The notes: generated by a model not told the origin, from the letters alone. 30,927 nt of DNA from JBDUDR01 sp040002845 (GCA_040002845.1 JBDUDR010000018.1:1-30927); one strand, 5' to 3'; counted from the stretch's first letter, positions 1 to 9,394 are shown. Program-made: numbers and translations.

Positions 1-1521
1 CGTGCGCCCGTCTCGGGCGAGCATTTCGTGGGCTGACTGCGGTCCCCAACCGCCGGACAGATACTGCTCGGGCCGACCCTCCTTGGCCCAGTAGTCCTCG
101 ATGGGGTCGAGGATCTGCCATGACAGCTCGACCTCCTCATGCTGCGGGAACAACGGGGGGTCGCCGAGCAGTACGTCCAGGATGAGCCGCTCGTACGCCT
201 CAGGGCTCGACTCGACGAATGACCCGCCGTAGGCGAAGTCCATGTTGACGTCGCGGATCTCCATTGCCGTGCCCGGAACCTTGGCGCCGAAGCGCGACGT
301 CACCCCCTCGTCCGGCTGGATCCGCATCACGAGGGCGTTGGTCCCAAGCTCCTCCGTGGCTGTGCTGGTGAACGGCTGGTGCGGAGCCCGCTTGAACACC
401 ACGGCGACCTCGGTGACCCTGCGGCCGAGCCTCTTGCCGGTGCGCAGATAGAACGGCACCCCTGCCCAGCGACGGGTGTCGATGTCGAGTCGTACGGCCG
501 CGAAGGTCTCGGTGGTCGACCGCGCCGGGATGTCTTGCTCGTCGCGGTATCCGATGACCTTCTCACCCCCTTGCCAGCCGGCGGCGTACTGACCGCGCGC
601 ACTGTGCAGGTCGAGACGTTCGGGCAAGCGCACGGCGGACAGGATCTTCTGCTTCTCGATCCGGAGGCTCTTGGCGTCGAACGACCCCGGCTCCTCCATG
701 GCGATCAACGCCATCAGCTGCAGGAGATGGTTCTGGATGACGTCTCTGGCCGCGCCGATCCCGTCGTAGTAGCCGGCCCGGCCACCGATCCCGATGTCCT
801 CGGCCATCGTGATCTGCACATGGTCGACGTAGTTGCAGTTCCACACGGGTTCGAACATGGCGTTGGCGAACCGGAACGCCAGCATGTTCTGCACCGTCTC
901 CTTGCCCAGGTAGTGGTCGATTCGGAACACGGCTTCAGGAGGGAAGACCTGCGAGACGATCGCGTTGAGCTCCCGGGCACTCTGCAGGTCGCGCCCGAAC
1001 GGCTTCTCCACGACCACCCGGCGCCACGATCCCTCGAGGGGTTCGGCAAGTCCGTGCTCTTTGAGCTGGCCGACCACGTCGGGGAAGAACCGCGGAGGGA
1101 TCGACAGGTAGAACGCGTGGTTGCCACTGGTCCCCCGCACCTTGTCCAGCTCCAGGATGGTCTGCTTGAGCTTGTCGAATGCGACATCGTCGGAGAAGTT
1201 CCCCGGTACGAATCGGAAGCCCTCGGCAAGCTGGCTCCAGACCTCCTCGCGAAAGGGCGTACGGGAGTACTCGCCGACTGCGTCATGCACGGTCTGCGCG
1301 AAATCCTGGTCGGCCCAGTCCCGGCGGGCGAACCCCACCAGCGAGAAGCCTGGAGGCAGCAGCCCGCGATTGGCCAGGTCGTAGATGGCGGGCATCAGCT
1401 TCTTGCGCGAGAGGTCACCGGTCACTCCGAACATCACCATGCCGCAGGGGCCGGCGATGCGCGGGAGCCGGCGGTCCTGGGGATCCCGGAGCGGGTTGGT
1501 ACGCACGCGGGCCGCGGTCAT
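1..1521 (-). CDS. zwf: Glucose-6-phosphate 1-dehydrogenase (3' end cut by window edge)
   Basis: Catalyses the first oxidative pentose-phosphate step, glucose-6-phosphate + NADP to 6-phosphogluconolactone + NADPH, in the cytosol. The minus-strand frame is open from ATG at 1521 to the window edge and gives 507 residues. The dinucleotide-binding motif GVTGDLSRKK is at residues 32-41. The substrate/active-site motif RIDHYLGK is at 200-207, followed by the usual NMLAFRFAN and NYVDHVQI segments. The visible end (WGP...DGRT) matches the conserved C-terminus, so only a few codons are missing. The ATG overlaps the pgi stop by 4 bp (ATGA), implying translational coupling as the last visible gene of a tkt-tal-pgi-zwf operon. 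In related genomes opcA and pgl usually follow, which would lie to the left of this window. Identity is near certain; NADP versus NAD preference is inferred from the family. Confidence 0.97.
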   Translation of the reverse strand, partial: MTAARVRTNPLRDPQDRRLPRIAGPCGMVMFGVTGDLSRKKLMPAIYDLANRGLLPPGFSLVGFARRDWADQDFAQTVHDAVGEYSRTPFREEVWSQLAEGFRFVPGNFSDDVAFDKLKQTILELDKVRGTSGNHAFYLSIPPRFFPDVVGQLKEHGLAEPLEGSWRRVVVEKPFGRDLQSARELNAIVSQVFPPEAVFRIDHYLGKETVQNMLAFRFANAMFEPVWNCNYVDHVQITMAEDIGIGGRAGYYDGIGAARDVIQNHLLQLMALIAMEEPGSFDAKSLRIEKQKILSAVRLPERLDLHSARGQYAAGWQGGEKVIGYRDEQDIPARSTTETFAAVRLDIDTRRWAGVPFYLRTGKRLGRRVTEVAVVFKRAPHQPFTSTATEELGTNALVMRIQPDEGVTSRFGAKVPGTAMEIRDVNMDFAYGGSFVESSPEAYERLILDVLLGDPPLFPQHEEVELSWQILDPIEDYWAKEGRPEQYLSGGWGPQSAHEMLARDGRT

Positions 1522-3116
1522 GACAGGGCCTCGACCAGCTGGGAGACACCGGAAGCGGGATCGGTCAGATGAAGTCGCAGCACCGGGCGACCATGGTCGG
1601 CGAGCACCTGCGCGTCACCGGCCGCCTGCGCGTTGATCAAGGTGCCGAAGCTGAAGGGCCGGCCGGGAATCTGCAGGTCGGATGCCTCGTCGCAAGAGAT
1701 CTGGATGTAGACGCCGTTGGCGGGTCCGCCCTTGTGGTATTGCCCTGTCGAGTGCAGGAACCGTGGACCCCACCCGAACGTCGTCGGCCGGCCGGTGCGC
1801 TTGGCAAGCGCGGAGCGTACCCCCGCCAACGGCGCATCCCGCTGCGCATTCAGATAGGCCATCACGGCGACGTACCCGCGGGCACCGCAGGTCGCGAGCA
1901 GCGCGCCCACTGCACCAGTCAGGTCGTCCACTCCAGCGAGGAGCCCGGCCGTTCCGCGTACCTCCACGGCACCGTCGACGAACACGGGCGCCTCGGCTTC
2001 GGGGCGGTGGTCGAGGAGACCTCGCGCGGCTGCCTTGGCGCTCTCCACGTCGGGTTGGTCGAAGGGGTTGATGCCGAGGAGCCGTCCCGCCAACGCGGTA
2101 GCCGTCTCCCACAACAACAGCTGTGCCCCCAGCGGCCCGCTCACGGTCACGAGGGGTAGGGGAGTGCCGACGATGGCGGACTGTTCCGGGGAAGACAGTA
2201 CGGCCGCCACCACGTCCGGAGCGTCGCCAATGATTTCGGGTGCGTGGACGCCTTCGACCGCGACCGGCAGGATCCCCATGCCCTGCTTGCCTGTCGACTC
2301 GGCGATCAGCTGCTCGGCCCAGTCCCCGAACCCGGTGATCGCGGAGCCCTCGTCGGCGATGACTACCTTGTCCCGCTCCCGGTCGCCGGCCAACGCGGCC
2401 GCGAGGACCAGCGCGGGGTTGTCAGGGCGGTCGGCTGCCAGGTCCGCCATGACGTCTGCAGCCTCGTCCAACAGGTCGCCGATGTCCACGCCGGCCAGAC
2501 CGCTCGGGACGAGCCCGAACGCGGTGAGCGCGCTGTAACGCCCGCCGACGTTCGAGTCAGCCCGGAACACGCGCCGATAACCCGCCTCGAGAGCCAGCTT
2601 CTCGAGCGCCGAACCGGCGTCGGTGACCACGACAAACCGGCTGGCCGCGTCGATCCCGGCTTCGTTGAATGCCTGCTCGAACGCGCGGCGCTGGCTGTCT
2701 GTCTCCAGCGTGCCGCCCGACTTGCTGGAGACGACCACGACAGTACGTTCGAGGGCACCTCCGATCGCGTCGCCGATCACCGACGGATCTGTGGAGTCGA
2801 GCACCTGCAGCTCGATGCCGAACGTCTTGGTGATCACCTCGGGAGCCAGGGACGACCCACCCATCCCGCAGAGCACCACTCGGTCGACACCCTCGGCCCA
2901 CAGGCTCGCGCGCAGGGCATCGATCTCCGCCAGCAGCGGTCGAGAGGTCACCGGTAGGTCAACCCAGCCGAGCCGGACGGAGGCCTCGGACTCGGCCTCG
3001 CGCCCCCACAACGTCGGGTCCTTCGTGGACAGCTTGGAGGCCACCCGGTCAGTCACCAGCGTGGAGACGACCTCCGACTGCTGAACGCTCACTGTCACCG
3101 ACAGCGGGTCCCTCAT
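1518..3116 (-). CDS. pgi: Glucose-6-phosphate isomerase
   Basis: Interconverts glucose-6-phosphate and fructose-6-phosphate, linking glycolysis with the pentose-phosphate genes around it. The protein has 532 residues. SIS-fold phosphosugar motifs are visible: GMGGSSL at 84-90, SSKSGGTLET at 130-139 (phosphate-binding loop), NVGGRYSALTAFGLVP at 189-204, and ESTGKQGMGILPV at 273-285. The ATG at 3116 overlaps the tal stop (ATGA, 3113-3116), and the pgi stop overlaps the zwf start in the same way. Transcription and translation of tal-pgi-zwf therefore look tightly coupled. The sequence belongs to the shorter actinobacterial branch rather than the E. coli-like branch, judged from the motif spacing. 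Nothing looks broken. Confidence 0.95.
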   Translation of the reverse strand: MRDPLSVTVSVQQSEVVSTLVTDRVASKLSTKDPTLWGREAESEASVRLGWVDLPVTSRPLLAEIDALRASLWAEGVDRVVLCGMGGSSLAPEVITKTFGIELQVLDSTDPSVIGDAIGGALERTVVVVSSKSGGTLETDSQRRAFEQAFNEAGIDAASRFVVVTDAGSALEKLALEAGYRRVFRADSNVGGRYSALTAFGLVPSGLAGVDIGDLLDEAADVMADLAADRPDNPALVLAAALAGDRERDKVVIADEGSAITGFGDWAEQLIAESTGKQGMGILPVAVEGVHAPEIIGDAPDVVAAVLSSPEQSAIVGTPLPLVTVSGPLGAQLLLWETATALAGRLLGINPFDQPDVESAKAAARGLLDHRPEAEAPVFVDGAVEVRGTAGLLAGVDDLTGAVGALLATCGARGYVAVMAYLNAQRDAPLAGVRSALAKRTGRPTTFGWGPRFLHSTGQYHKGGPANGVYIQISCDEASDLQIPGRPFSFGTLINAQAAGDAQVLADHGRPVLRLHLTDPASGVSQLVEALS

Positions 3117-4222
3117 CCGCGAGCCCCGTCCAGTGCGTGCTGCACCGTTTCGGCGACTTCCTGCCAGGACTTGTCGAACTTCGCGACCCCTTCGTCCTCC
3201 AAGACCTGCACCACGTCTGCCATGTCGATGCCCAGGGCCGCCAGCTCCTCCATCACCCCGTCGGCGTGCGAGTAGTTCGGCCTGATGGCGTCGCCGGTGA
3301 TCTCGGCGTGATCCGCAGTCGCCTCGATGGTCTTCTCAGGCATGGTGTTGACCGTGTCGGGCGCGATCAGCTCCGTGACGTACATGGTGTCCGGGAGCGC
3401 GGGATCCTTCACCGACGTCGAAGCCCACAGGGGCCGCTGCAGGTTCGCGCCGCGGCCCGCGAGGGTCCGCCACCGGGCTGACGCGAACACCTCTTCGAAC
3501 CTGCGGTAGGCCAGCCGCGCATTTGCAACGGCCGCCTTGCTCCGGAGCGCCTTCGCCTCGCCGGTGCCCAGGGCATCGAGCCGCTTGTCGACCTCGGTGT
3601 CGACGCGGCTGACGAAGAACGATGCAACGGACCTGATCGTCGAGAGGTCCAGGCCTGCGCCGACCGCCTGTTCCAGGCCTGCGAGGTACGCGTCCATGAC
3701 CTCGCCATAGCGTTCGAGACTGAAGATCAAGGTGACGTTGACGCTGATCCCGGCGGCGATGCCGGCGGTGATTGCCGGCAGCCCGGCCTTCGTCGCGGGG
3801 ATCTTGATCATCAGATTGGGCCGGTCCACGGTCCACCACAACGCCTTTGCCTCGGCGATGGTGGCCTCGGTCTCGCTCGCGAGCCGGGGGTCCACCTCGA
3901 TCGACACTCGTCCGTTCAGACCGTCGGTGCGGTCGTACACGGGACGAAGCACGTCGCAGGCCCATCGCACGTCGTAGGTGGTGATCAGGCGGACGGCCTC
4001 GTTGATGTCAACTCCCCGCACGGCCAGCTCGGCCACCTGGTCCGCGTAGTCGTCCGCGTCGGCGACCGCGGTTGCGAAGATCGTCGGGTTGGACGTCACC
4101 CCCACGACGTGCTTCTCCTCGGCGAGGCTGGCCAGCCCACCGGTGCTCAGCCGTTCGCGGGAGATGTCGTCGAGCCAGATGGAGACGCCCTGGTCGGAAA
4201 GGGCCTGCAAGCGATCGTTCAT
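3113..4222 (-). CDS. tal: Transaldolase
   Basis: Transfers a dihydroxyacetone unit from sedoheptulose-7-phosphate to glyceraldehyde-3-phosphate in the non-oxidative pentose-phosphate pathway. With the start at 4222 the protein has 369 residues. It shows the early motif VTSNPTIF, the segment VSIEVDPRLA, and the Schiff-base segment NLMIKIPATKAG with the catalytic lysine at about residue 140. I chose ATG 4222 because GAGG lies 8 nt upstream and because the protein then begins MNDRLQALSDQG, like family members. An in-frame ATG two codons earlier (4228) is possible but sits too close to GAGG. A still longer in-frame extension to 4300 would overlap tkt and has no family resemblance. The gap to tkt is 64 nt; the stop overlaps pgi. 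Confidence 0.95.
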   Translation of the reverse strand: MNDRLQALSDQGVSIWLDDISRERLSTGGLASLAEEKHVVGVTSNPTIFATAVADADDYADQVAELAVRGVDINEAVRLITTYDVRWACDVLRPVYDRTDGLNGRVSIEVDPRLASETEATIAEAKALWWTVDRPNLMIKIPATKAGLPAITAGIAAGISVNVTLIFSLERYGEVMDAYLAGLEQAVGAGLDLSTIRSVASFFVSRVDTEVDKRLDALGTGEAKALRSKAAVANARLAYRRFEEVFASARWRTLAGRGANLQRPLWASTSVKDPALPDTMYVTELIAPDTVNTMPEKTIEATADHAEITGDAIRPNYSHADGVMEELAALGIDMADVVQVLEDEGVAKFDKSWQEVAETVQHALDGARG

Positions 4223-4286
4223 GGACATAACCTCGTTCGTGCTCGACTGGGCTGGAATGGGTGGACGGCGGCCGGGCCCGCGCTGT

Positions 4287-6452
4287 TCATCGGTTCGCAT
4301 CTGCGGGACCGACCGGACCGTGTGGACCGCGTCGTACCCGCGCTGACGGCGACTGCCGGGCGGCCGTCAGGGTGGCTCTCGCGGCGGCCACGACCGCGTC
4401 GGCTGTGAACCCGAACTTCTCGAACAGCAGCGCACCGGCAGCCGACGCACCGTAGTGCTCGATGCAGATGATCTCCCCGGAGTCGCCGACCACGTCTCGC
4501 CAGCACTGTCCGACGCCGGCCTCGATGGACACCCTGGCGCGCAGATCCGGCGGGATGACCGAGTCCCGGTACGCGTCGTCCTGTTCGTCGAACCATTCAC
4601 GACACGGCATGGAGACCACCCGGGCGGCGATGTCCTCCTCGGCCAGCTTCGACCTGGCCGCCACGGCGTACTGGACTTCCGAGCCGGTGGCGATCAACAC
4701 CACGTCAGGTGCACCGTCGGGCGCATCCAGCAGCACGTAGGCGCCCCTGGATGTCTGCTCGGCGGAGGCAAAGCCGTCGCTGTTGCGGGGGAAGACCGGC
4801 AGGTTCTGACGGGTCAGAGCCAAGCCGGCTGGCCGGTCGGTGTGCTCCAGGATGGCGCGCCAGGCGACCGCCGTCTCGTTCGCGTCGGCCGGTCGGACGA
4901 CGTCGAGACCCGGAATCGCGCGTAGTGCGGCGAGATGCTCGATCGGCTGGTGGGTTGGTCCGTCCTCGCCGAGGCCGATCGAGTCGTGGGTCCAGACGTA
5001 CGTCACCGGCAACCGCATCAGGGCCGCGAGCCGGACAGCAGCCCTCATGTAGTCACTGAACACCAAGAAGGTGCCGCCGTACGGGCGCGTCCCCCCGTGG
5101 GCGGCGATGCCGTTCAGGATCGCGCCCATCGCGTGCTCGCGGATGCCGAAGTGCATGATGCGGCCGTACCAGTCGCCCGGCCATTCCTTGCTCGCTCGAT
5201 CCGGAGGCAGGAAGGAAGGCTCGCCAGTGGGCGAGGTGTTGTTGGACCCGGCGAGGTCGGCCGACCCGCCCCAGAGCTCGGGAAGCGCCGGGGCGATCGC
5301 CGTCAGAACCTCACCCGAGGCCTTGCGAGTAGCGATGCCTTTGGAGTCGGGCTCGAAGGTCGGCAACGCCTCGGTCCAGTCTGCGGTCAGCTCGCGCTTC
5401 CGCATGCGCTCGAAGAGTGCATGCTGGCCCGGCGCCCGAGCCACCCATTCGTCGAACAGCTGCTGCCAGCGTTCCTGGGCCCGCTTGCCACGGTCGAGCG
5501 CGAGTCTGGTGTGTTCGACAACCCCATCCGGTACCTCGAATGTCTCGCCGGGGTCGAATCCGAGGATCTTCTTGGTCGCGGCCACCTCGTCGGCTCCCAG
5601 AGCCGACCCGTGTGCATTGCCGGTTCCCTGCAGGCGTGGGGCAGGCCAGCCGATGATCGTGCGCAGGTTGATGAGGCTTGGCTTGTCACTGACGTCCCGC
5701 GCCGCGGTGAACGCGTCGAACAGGTCCCCGACCCGTTCCTCGTAGCGACCGTGCGCGGTCCAGTCGACGTCGTGGACATCCCAGCCGTACGCGGCATATC
5801 GGGCGGTCACGTCTTCGTTGAAGGCGACGCTGGTGTCGTCCTCGATCGAGATCTTGTTGTTGTCGTACAGCAGCACGAGATTGCCGAGTCGCTGCGTGCC
5901 AGCCAGGGACGACGCCTCGCCTGAGACGCCTTCCTCCAGGTCGCCGTCGCTGGCGAACGCGTAGATGTGATGGTCGAACGGGCTGCGTCCCGGCGCGGCA
6001 CCTGGGTCCAACAGCCCGCGTTCGCGACGCGACGCCATCGCCATGCCCACCGCCATCGCGACCCCCTGCCCGAGCGGGCCGGTGGTGGCCTCGACACCCG
6101 GCGTATGTCCGTACTCGGGGTGTCCGGGGGTTGCGCTGCCCCAGGTACGCAGCGCCTTCAGGTCACCGAGCTCGACACCGTACCCAGCCAGGTAGAGCTG
6201 GATGTACAGGGTCAGACTGGAGTGCCCGCAAGACAGGACAAACCGATCGCGGCCCGGCCAGTGCGGGTCCGCGGGGTTGTGGCGGAGGAGCCGCTGGAAG
6301 AGGAGGTAGGCGGCAGGGGCCAGGCTCATGGCCGTCCCAGGGTGTCCGTTGCCGACCTTCTCCACGGCATCCATCGCGAGCACTCGGACGGTGTCGACCG
6401 CGCGTCGATCGACCTCCGTCCAGTCGAGTTGCGGGGTGTCTGGCTCGGTCAC
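4287..6452 (-). CDS. tkt: Transketolase
   Basis: Thiamine-diphosphate enzyme moving two-carbon ketol units between pentose-phosphate sugars. It has 721 residues, the normal family length of about 700. Visible features are GNGHPG around residues 35-40, TGPLGQG at 124-130, the ThDP/metal motif GDLEEG at 170-175 with the NN pair at 198-199, FGIREHAMGAI containing the catalytic Glu, and LGEDGPTHQPIEHL in the pyrimidine-binding domain. The start is GTG at 6452, supported by GAGAGGA about 9 nt upstream. It is the first gene of the tkt-tal-pgi-zwf operon and is divergent from ctaB across a 197-bp gap. The C-terminus carries a short Arg/Pro-rich tail after the conserved domain, which I regard as unconserved. 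Confidence 0.97.
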   Translation of the reverse strand: MTEPDTPQLDWTEVDRRAVDTVRVLAMDAVEKVGNGHPGTAMSLAPAAYLLFQRLLRHNPADPHWPGRDRFVLSCGHSSLTLYIQLYLAGYGVELGDLKALRTWGSATPGHPEYGHTPGVEATTGPLGQGVAMAVGMAMASRRERGLLDPGAAPGRSPFDHHIYAFASDGDLEEGVSGEASSLAGTQRLGNLVLLYDNNKISIEDDTSVAFNEDVTARYAAYGWDVHDVDWTAHGRYEERVGDLFDAFTAARDVSDKPSLINLRTIIGWPAPRLQGTGNAHGSALGADEVAATKKILGFDPGETFEVPDGVVEHTRLALDRGKRAQERWQQLFDEWVARAPGQHALFERMRKRELTADWTEALPTFEPDSKGIATRKASGEVLTAIAPALPELWGGSADLAGSNNTSPTGEPSFLPPDRASKEWPGDWYGRIMHFGIREHAMGAILNGIAAHGGTRPYGGTFLVFSDYMRAAVRLAALMRLPVTYVWTHDSIGLGEDGPTHQPIEHLAALRAIPGLDVVRPADANETAVAWRAILEHTDRPAGLALTRQNLPVFPRNSDGFASAEQTSRGAYVLLDAPDGAPDVVLIATGSEVQYAVAARSKLAEEDIAARVVSMPCREWFDEQDDAYRDSVIPPDLRARVSIEAGVGQCWRDVVGDSGEIICIEHYGASAAGALLFEKFGFTADAVVAAARATLTAARQSPSARVRRGPHGPVGPADANR

Positions 6453-6524
6453 AGGTTGGGGTCCTCTCTGTCGAGCTCAGTGGGTTTCCCGGTCGTCCGA
6501 TCGCGGTAGCTGCCCGCCAGAACG

Positions 6525-6593
6525 AGCCTACTCGGGCTGCGCCTCAAGCTGGATCCGCCCGATGCCGATGGGCCGTGCCGCCCGGACTAGACT
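6525..6593. promoter_or_regulatory. Divergent tkt/ctaB promoter region (candidate -10 elements)
   Basis: The 197-bp gap between tkt and ctaB must drive both genes. Two hexamers fit the actinobacterial -10 pattern TANNNT: TAGGCT on the minus strand (plus-strand 6525-6530), pointing to tkt, and TAGACT at 6588-6593, pointing to ctaB. I cannot find a convincing -35 for either, so this is a weak prediction. It would give 5' leaders of roughly 50-70 nt. Confidence 0.25.
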
Positions 6594-6649
6594 GCCCGCG
6601 TCCAGGCAGTGGACCTCCCATTCGCACTCCGGTGACCTTCGAGGTGTTC

Positions 6650-7603
6650 GTGACGGCAGTTGGCCCAGGCGCGCCGGTGCGTGATCGGGACGTGCTGGAT
6701 CTGTCTTCCGCCGCTCGACTCACCGACGTCCTCCGCGCGTACGTCGCGCTCACGAAACCTCGCATCATCGAGCTGCTGCTGATGACGACGGTGCCCGTCA
6801 TGTTCCTGGCTGATGGCGGGGTGCCCGGCTGGTGGCTCGTCGTGGCCACTGTGGTGGGCGGCACATTGGCAGCCGGCTCGGCGAACGCGCTGAACTGTGT
6901 CCTCGACCGTGACATCGACGAGCGGATGCGACGCACCCGCCGTCGACCGTTGCCGTTGCACCAGGTCAGCCCGGGCGCGGCGACGGTGTTCGGGATCCTC
7001 CTCGGTGTTGTGGCGACCGGGTGGCTGGGCGTCACGGTCAACTGGTTGTCTGCCGGGTTGGCGCTGGCGGCCAACGCCTTCTACGTGGTCGGTTACACGA
7101 TGCTGCTCAAGCGGCGTACGAGCCAGAACATCGTGTGGGGTGGAGCTGCCGGCTGTTTTCCGACGCTCATCGGGTGGACCGCCGTCCGCGATGATCTCGC
7201 GTGGGCGCCGCTGGTCCTGTTCATGGTTGTGTTCTTCTGGACGCCGCCCCATTTCTGGTCTCTTGCGATCCGCTACCGGGACGACTATGCGGCTGCCCAG
7301 GTCCCGATGCTGCCCGTGGTGTCGGCACCGCGGACGGTTGCCGTCCGGATCCTGGCGTACTCGTATCTGACGGTCTCCACCTCGCTGCTGCTGTGGCCGG
7401 TGGCATCAACCGGCTGGTTCTACCCCTCGGGGGCATTGGTGCTGGGCGTGGTGTTCGTCGTCGAGTCCCATCTGCTGCTGCGCCGTTGCGACTCCGGCGA
7501 TCGGGTCACCGACCTTAAGCCGATGCGGCTGTTCCACGCGTCGAACGTCTATCTGGCCCTGCTGTTCTTGTGCGTGGCACTCGATCCGCTGATCAAGCGC
7601 TGA
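6650..7603 (+). CDS. ctaB: Protoheme IX farnesyltransferase (heme O synthase)
   Basis: Integral-membrane UbiA-type prenyltransferase that attaches farnesyl to protoheme to make heme O, the precursor of heme A for aa3-type cytochrome oxidase. It has 317 residues and multiple hydrophobic helices. The first prenyl-diphosphate/Mg motif N-x3-D-x3-D is visible as NCVLDRDID (N82, D86, D90), followed by the RTRRRPLP loop. The second acidic region is YRDDYAAAQVPML. The segment WTPPHFWSLAI is typical of CtaB. I chose GTG 6650 because GAGG at 6641-6644 is 5 nt upstream; GTG 6632 is an alternative. The frame stays open far upstream, but that part lies antisense to tkt. It works with ctaA (7734-8636) and SURF1 (23294-24082). 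Confidence 0.93.
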   Translation: MTAVGPGAPVRDRDVLDLSSAARLTDVLRAYVALTKPRIIELLLMTTVPVMFLADGGVPGWWLVVATVVGGTLAAGSANALNCVLDRDIDERMRRTRRRPLPLHQVSPGAATVFGILLGVVATGWLGVTVNWLSAGLALAANAFYVVGYTMLLKRRTSQNIVWGGAAGCFPTLIGWTAVRDDLAWAPLVLFMVVFFWTPPHFWSLAIRYRDDYAAAQVPMLPVVSAPRTVAVRILAYSYLTVSTSLLLWPVASTGWFYPSGALVLGVVFVVESHLLLRRCDSGDRVTDLKPMRLFHASNVYLALLFLCVALDPLIKR

Positions 7604-7689
7604 GCGGCGCCAGCGAGCTCGGACGGGCCGGAGGCGATTGTACGAGTGGGTCGAACCCGTCGGCGCCGAGAAGCCAGTCAGTCCGCGAC

Positions 7690-7719
7690 ACGCCGGCGAA
7701 TTTGCCGAACAACCGGCGT
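7690..7719. terminator. Possible bidirectional terminator hairpin between ctaB and ctaA
   Basis: A perfect 7-bp inverted repeat, ACGCCGG (7690-7696) and CCGGCGT (7713-7719), with a 16-nt loop lies in the 130-bp gap between the convergent genes ctaB and ctaA. There is no T-tract on either side, so it would be an atypical actinobacterial terminator at best. In GC-rich DNA such a stem can arise by chance. Confidence 0.3.
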
Positions 7720-7733
7720 CTCGGCGAGGAGGG

Positions 7734-8636
7734 TCAGGTGCGCAGGCGGACGGAGACGAGCAGCCAGGCGGCGCAAGCGCTGATGAGGGCGGCTCCCATC
7801 AGGTGCAGGCCGACCAGGACGACAGGCAGGTTGGTCGCGTACTGGACGAGACCGACGGCCCCCTGCACGACTTCGAGCGCGAGCAGCCAGGTCGCCGCCG
7901 ATACGGCGCCGCCAGGGGCACGTGCCGCCCGGAGGGCGAGGTTGCAACCGATTGTCAGGCCCACCAGCAAGAACACGAGATCGGCATGCATCTGGCTCAC
8001 CGACGCCGGGTCGAGACCGGTTCGTGGAGCGTCGGCATCGCCTGCATGGGGGCCGCTACCTGTGACCACGGTCCCCGCGTAGAACACGAGCCAGGCGGCT
8101 ACGAACGTTCCTCGTACCAACCACCCGATCGGCGCCGGGACGGCAGGCACGGGGAGTCGATCTCCTTCGGTCAGCCGTCGGAGGAACAACACCGACAGCC
8201 CGATCATCGCCAGCGAGAGCAGGAGGTGCCCAGAAACAACCCAGGGGTTCAGGTCGGTGAGCACCGTCATACCGCCCAGCAGCGCCTGCGCAGGAACCCC
8301 CAGGGCGAGCCCGGTCGCCAGCACCTGCACGGATCGGCGCGCCGGTGCGGACCGCATGGCGGCGACCCAGGTTGCCACCGCGATCGCGGCCAGCGCGAAG
8401 GTGAGCAGCCGGTTCCCGAACTCGATGACGCCGTGCGCACCCAGAGCCCCGTGTGCCACGAAGGACTCGTCGGTGCAGCGCGGCCAAGTCGGGCAGCCGA
8501 GTCCGGAGCCGGTCAGCCGAACCGCACCCCCGGTGACCACGACCACGATGTTGGCGACCAGGGTCGCGATCCCGAGCCGGTGCAGGGTCGCTGAGGACGT
8601 CCCACGCCGGGTGTCCAGCACTGGCGTCACTCCCAT
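7734..8636 (-). CDS. ctaA: Heme A synthase (COX15/CtaA family)
   Basis: Membrane monooxygenase converting heme O to heme A. The protein has 300 residues with about eight hydrophobic helices. Expected features are a cysteine pair in GLGCPTWPRC (C48, C54), His62 and His68 in the first extracytoplasmic loop and helix, IEFGNR at 71-76, and later heme-ligand histidines in VSGHLLLS, SQMHAD and VGLHLMG. The Bacillus ExxH motif here reads ExxN (E72, N75), which I believe is usual in actinobacteria. The ATG at 8636 lies inside the end of the ABC permease gene (10-bp overlap), so ctaA is the last gene of an ATPase-permease-ctaA operon. It converges on ctaB. Confidence 0.93.
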   Translation of the reverse strand: MGVTPVLDTRRGTSSATLHRLGIATLVANIVVVVTGGAVRLTGSGLGCPTWPRCTDESFVAHGALGAHGVIEFGNRLLTFALAAIAVATWVAAMRSAPARRSVQVLATGLALGVPAQALLGGMTVLTDLNPWVVSGHLLLSLAMIGLSVLFLRRLTEGDRLPVPAVPAPIGWLVRGTFVAAWLVFYAGTVVTGSGPHAGDADAPRTGLDPASVSQMHADLVFLLVGLTIGCNLALRAARAPGGAVSAATWLLALEVVQGAVGLVQYATNLPVVLVGLHLMGAALISACAAWLLVSVRLRT

Positions 8637-9394
8637 CTGAACACCCGCGAGCAGATGACCGACCCGGCTGCAGCCCAGGCCGCGAGAACCAGCAGCTCAA
8701 CCGCCGGGAAGCCGGATCCGTTCAGGACCCCGCGCAACCCTTCGGCCAGCGCCCCCGACGGGAGCGCCTGGACGAACGGCTGAACGGCGGCTGGATAGTC
8801 GGAGAGCGGCACCACGACCGCGCCCCCGGTCACGAGGAGGACGTAGATCAGGTTCGAAGCGGCCAGGGTGGCCTCGGCTCGCAAGGTGCCGGCGATCAAG
8901 AGCCCCCACGAGGCGAATGCAGCCGTCCCGCCGATGACCAGGAGCAGGGACCAGCCGGTCGCGACGACACCGGCGTCGGGCTGCCAGGACAGGGCCAGCG
9001 CGACGGTTCCGATCACGACGATCTGCAGGGCCTCGATCGCGCACACCGCCAGCACCTTGCCTGCCAGCAGCCCCGATCGGGGCAGCGGAGTGGCTCCCAG
9101 TCGCTTCAGGACGCCGTAACGACGCTCGAAGCCGGTGGCGATCGCCAATGAGTTGAAGGCGGTGGACAGGATCGCGAGTGCCAACACGCCCGGCGTGAGG
9201 ACGTCGATTCGGCGACCGGAGCCGAGATCAATCACACCACCGGACGCGGCGCCCCCTACCAGCACGATGATGGGGATCACCAGAGCCAGCAGAACCTGTT
9301 CGCCGTTCCGCAGCAACAGCCGCGTCTCCATGCCCGCTTGCGCCAGCACCATCTTCTGGAGTGGAGCGGCTCCGGGGGAGGGCGCAAACGTCAT
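8627..9394 (-). CDS. ABC-2 type transporter permease
   Basis: Membrane subunit of an ABC-2 type exporter, 255 residues with about six hydrophobic segments. It has the typical cytoplasmic N-terminus leading into the first helix (ALVIPIIVLVGG) and the conserved ERRYGVLKRLGATPLPR coupling segment after the second helix. The start overlaps the ATPase stop (ATGA, 9391-9394), and the stop lies within the ctaA start region. The substrate cannot be read from sequence. Tight linkage to heme A synthase is conserved in other actinobacteria (in my recollection M. tuberculosis Rv1456c-Rv1458c), hinting at a role connected with cytochrome oxidase or heme, but this is inference. Confidence 0.88.
   Translation of the reverse strand: MTFAPSPGAAPLQKMVLAQAGMETRLLLRNGEQVLLALVIPIIVLVGGAASGGVIDLGSGRRIDVLTPGVLALAILSTAFNSLAIATGFERRYGVLKRLGATPLPRSGLLAGKVLAVCAIEALQIVVIGTVALALSWQPDAGVVATGWSLLLVIGGTAAFASWGLLIAGTLRAEATLAASNLIYVLLVTGGAVVVPLSDYPAAVQPFVQALPSGALAEGLRGVLNGSGFPAVELLVLAAWAAAGSVICSRVFRWE

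Noticed and set aside
379..1572. A 397-codon open frame on the plus strand opposite zwf and the pgi end
   Set aside because: Its translation has no recognisable domain and is rich in Arg/Gly/Val/Glu as expected from antisense of a high-GC gene; the minus strand encodes a clear Zwf.
4223..4300. Extended N-terminus for transaldolase
   Set aside because: It would overlap the end of tkt and resembles no family member; ATG 4222 has a well-spaced GAGG.
6131..6649. Long N-terminal extension of the ctaB reading frame
   Set aside because: This part is antisense to tkt and low-complexity; CtaB homology starts after GTG 6650, which has its own GAGG.
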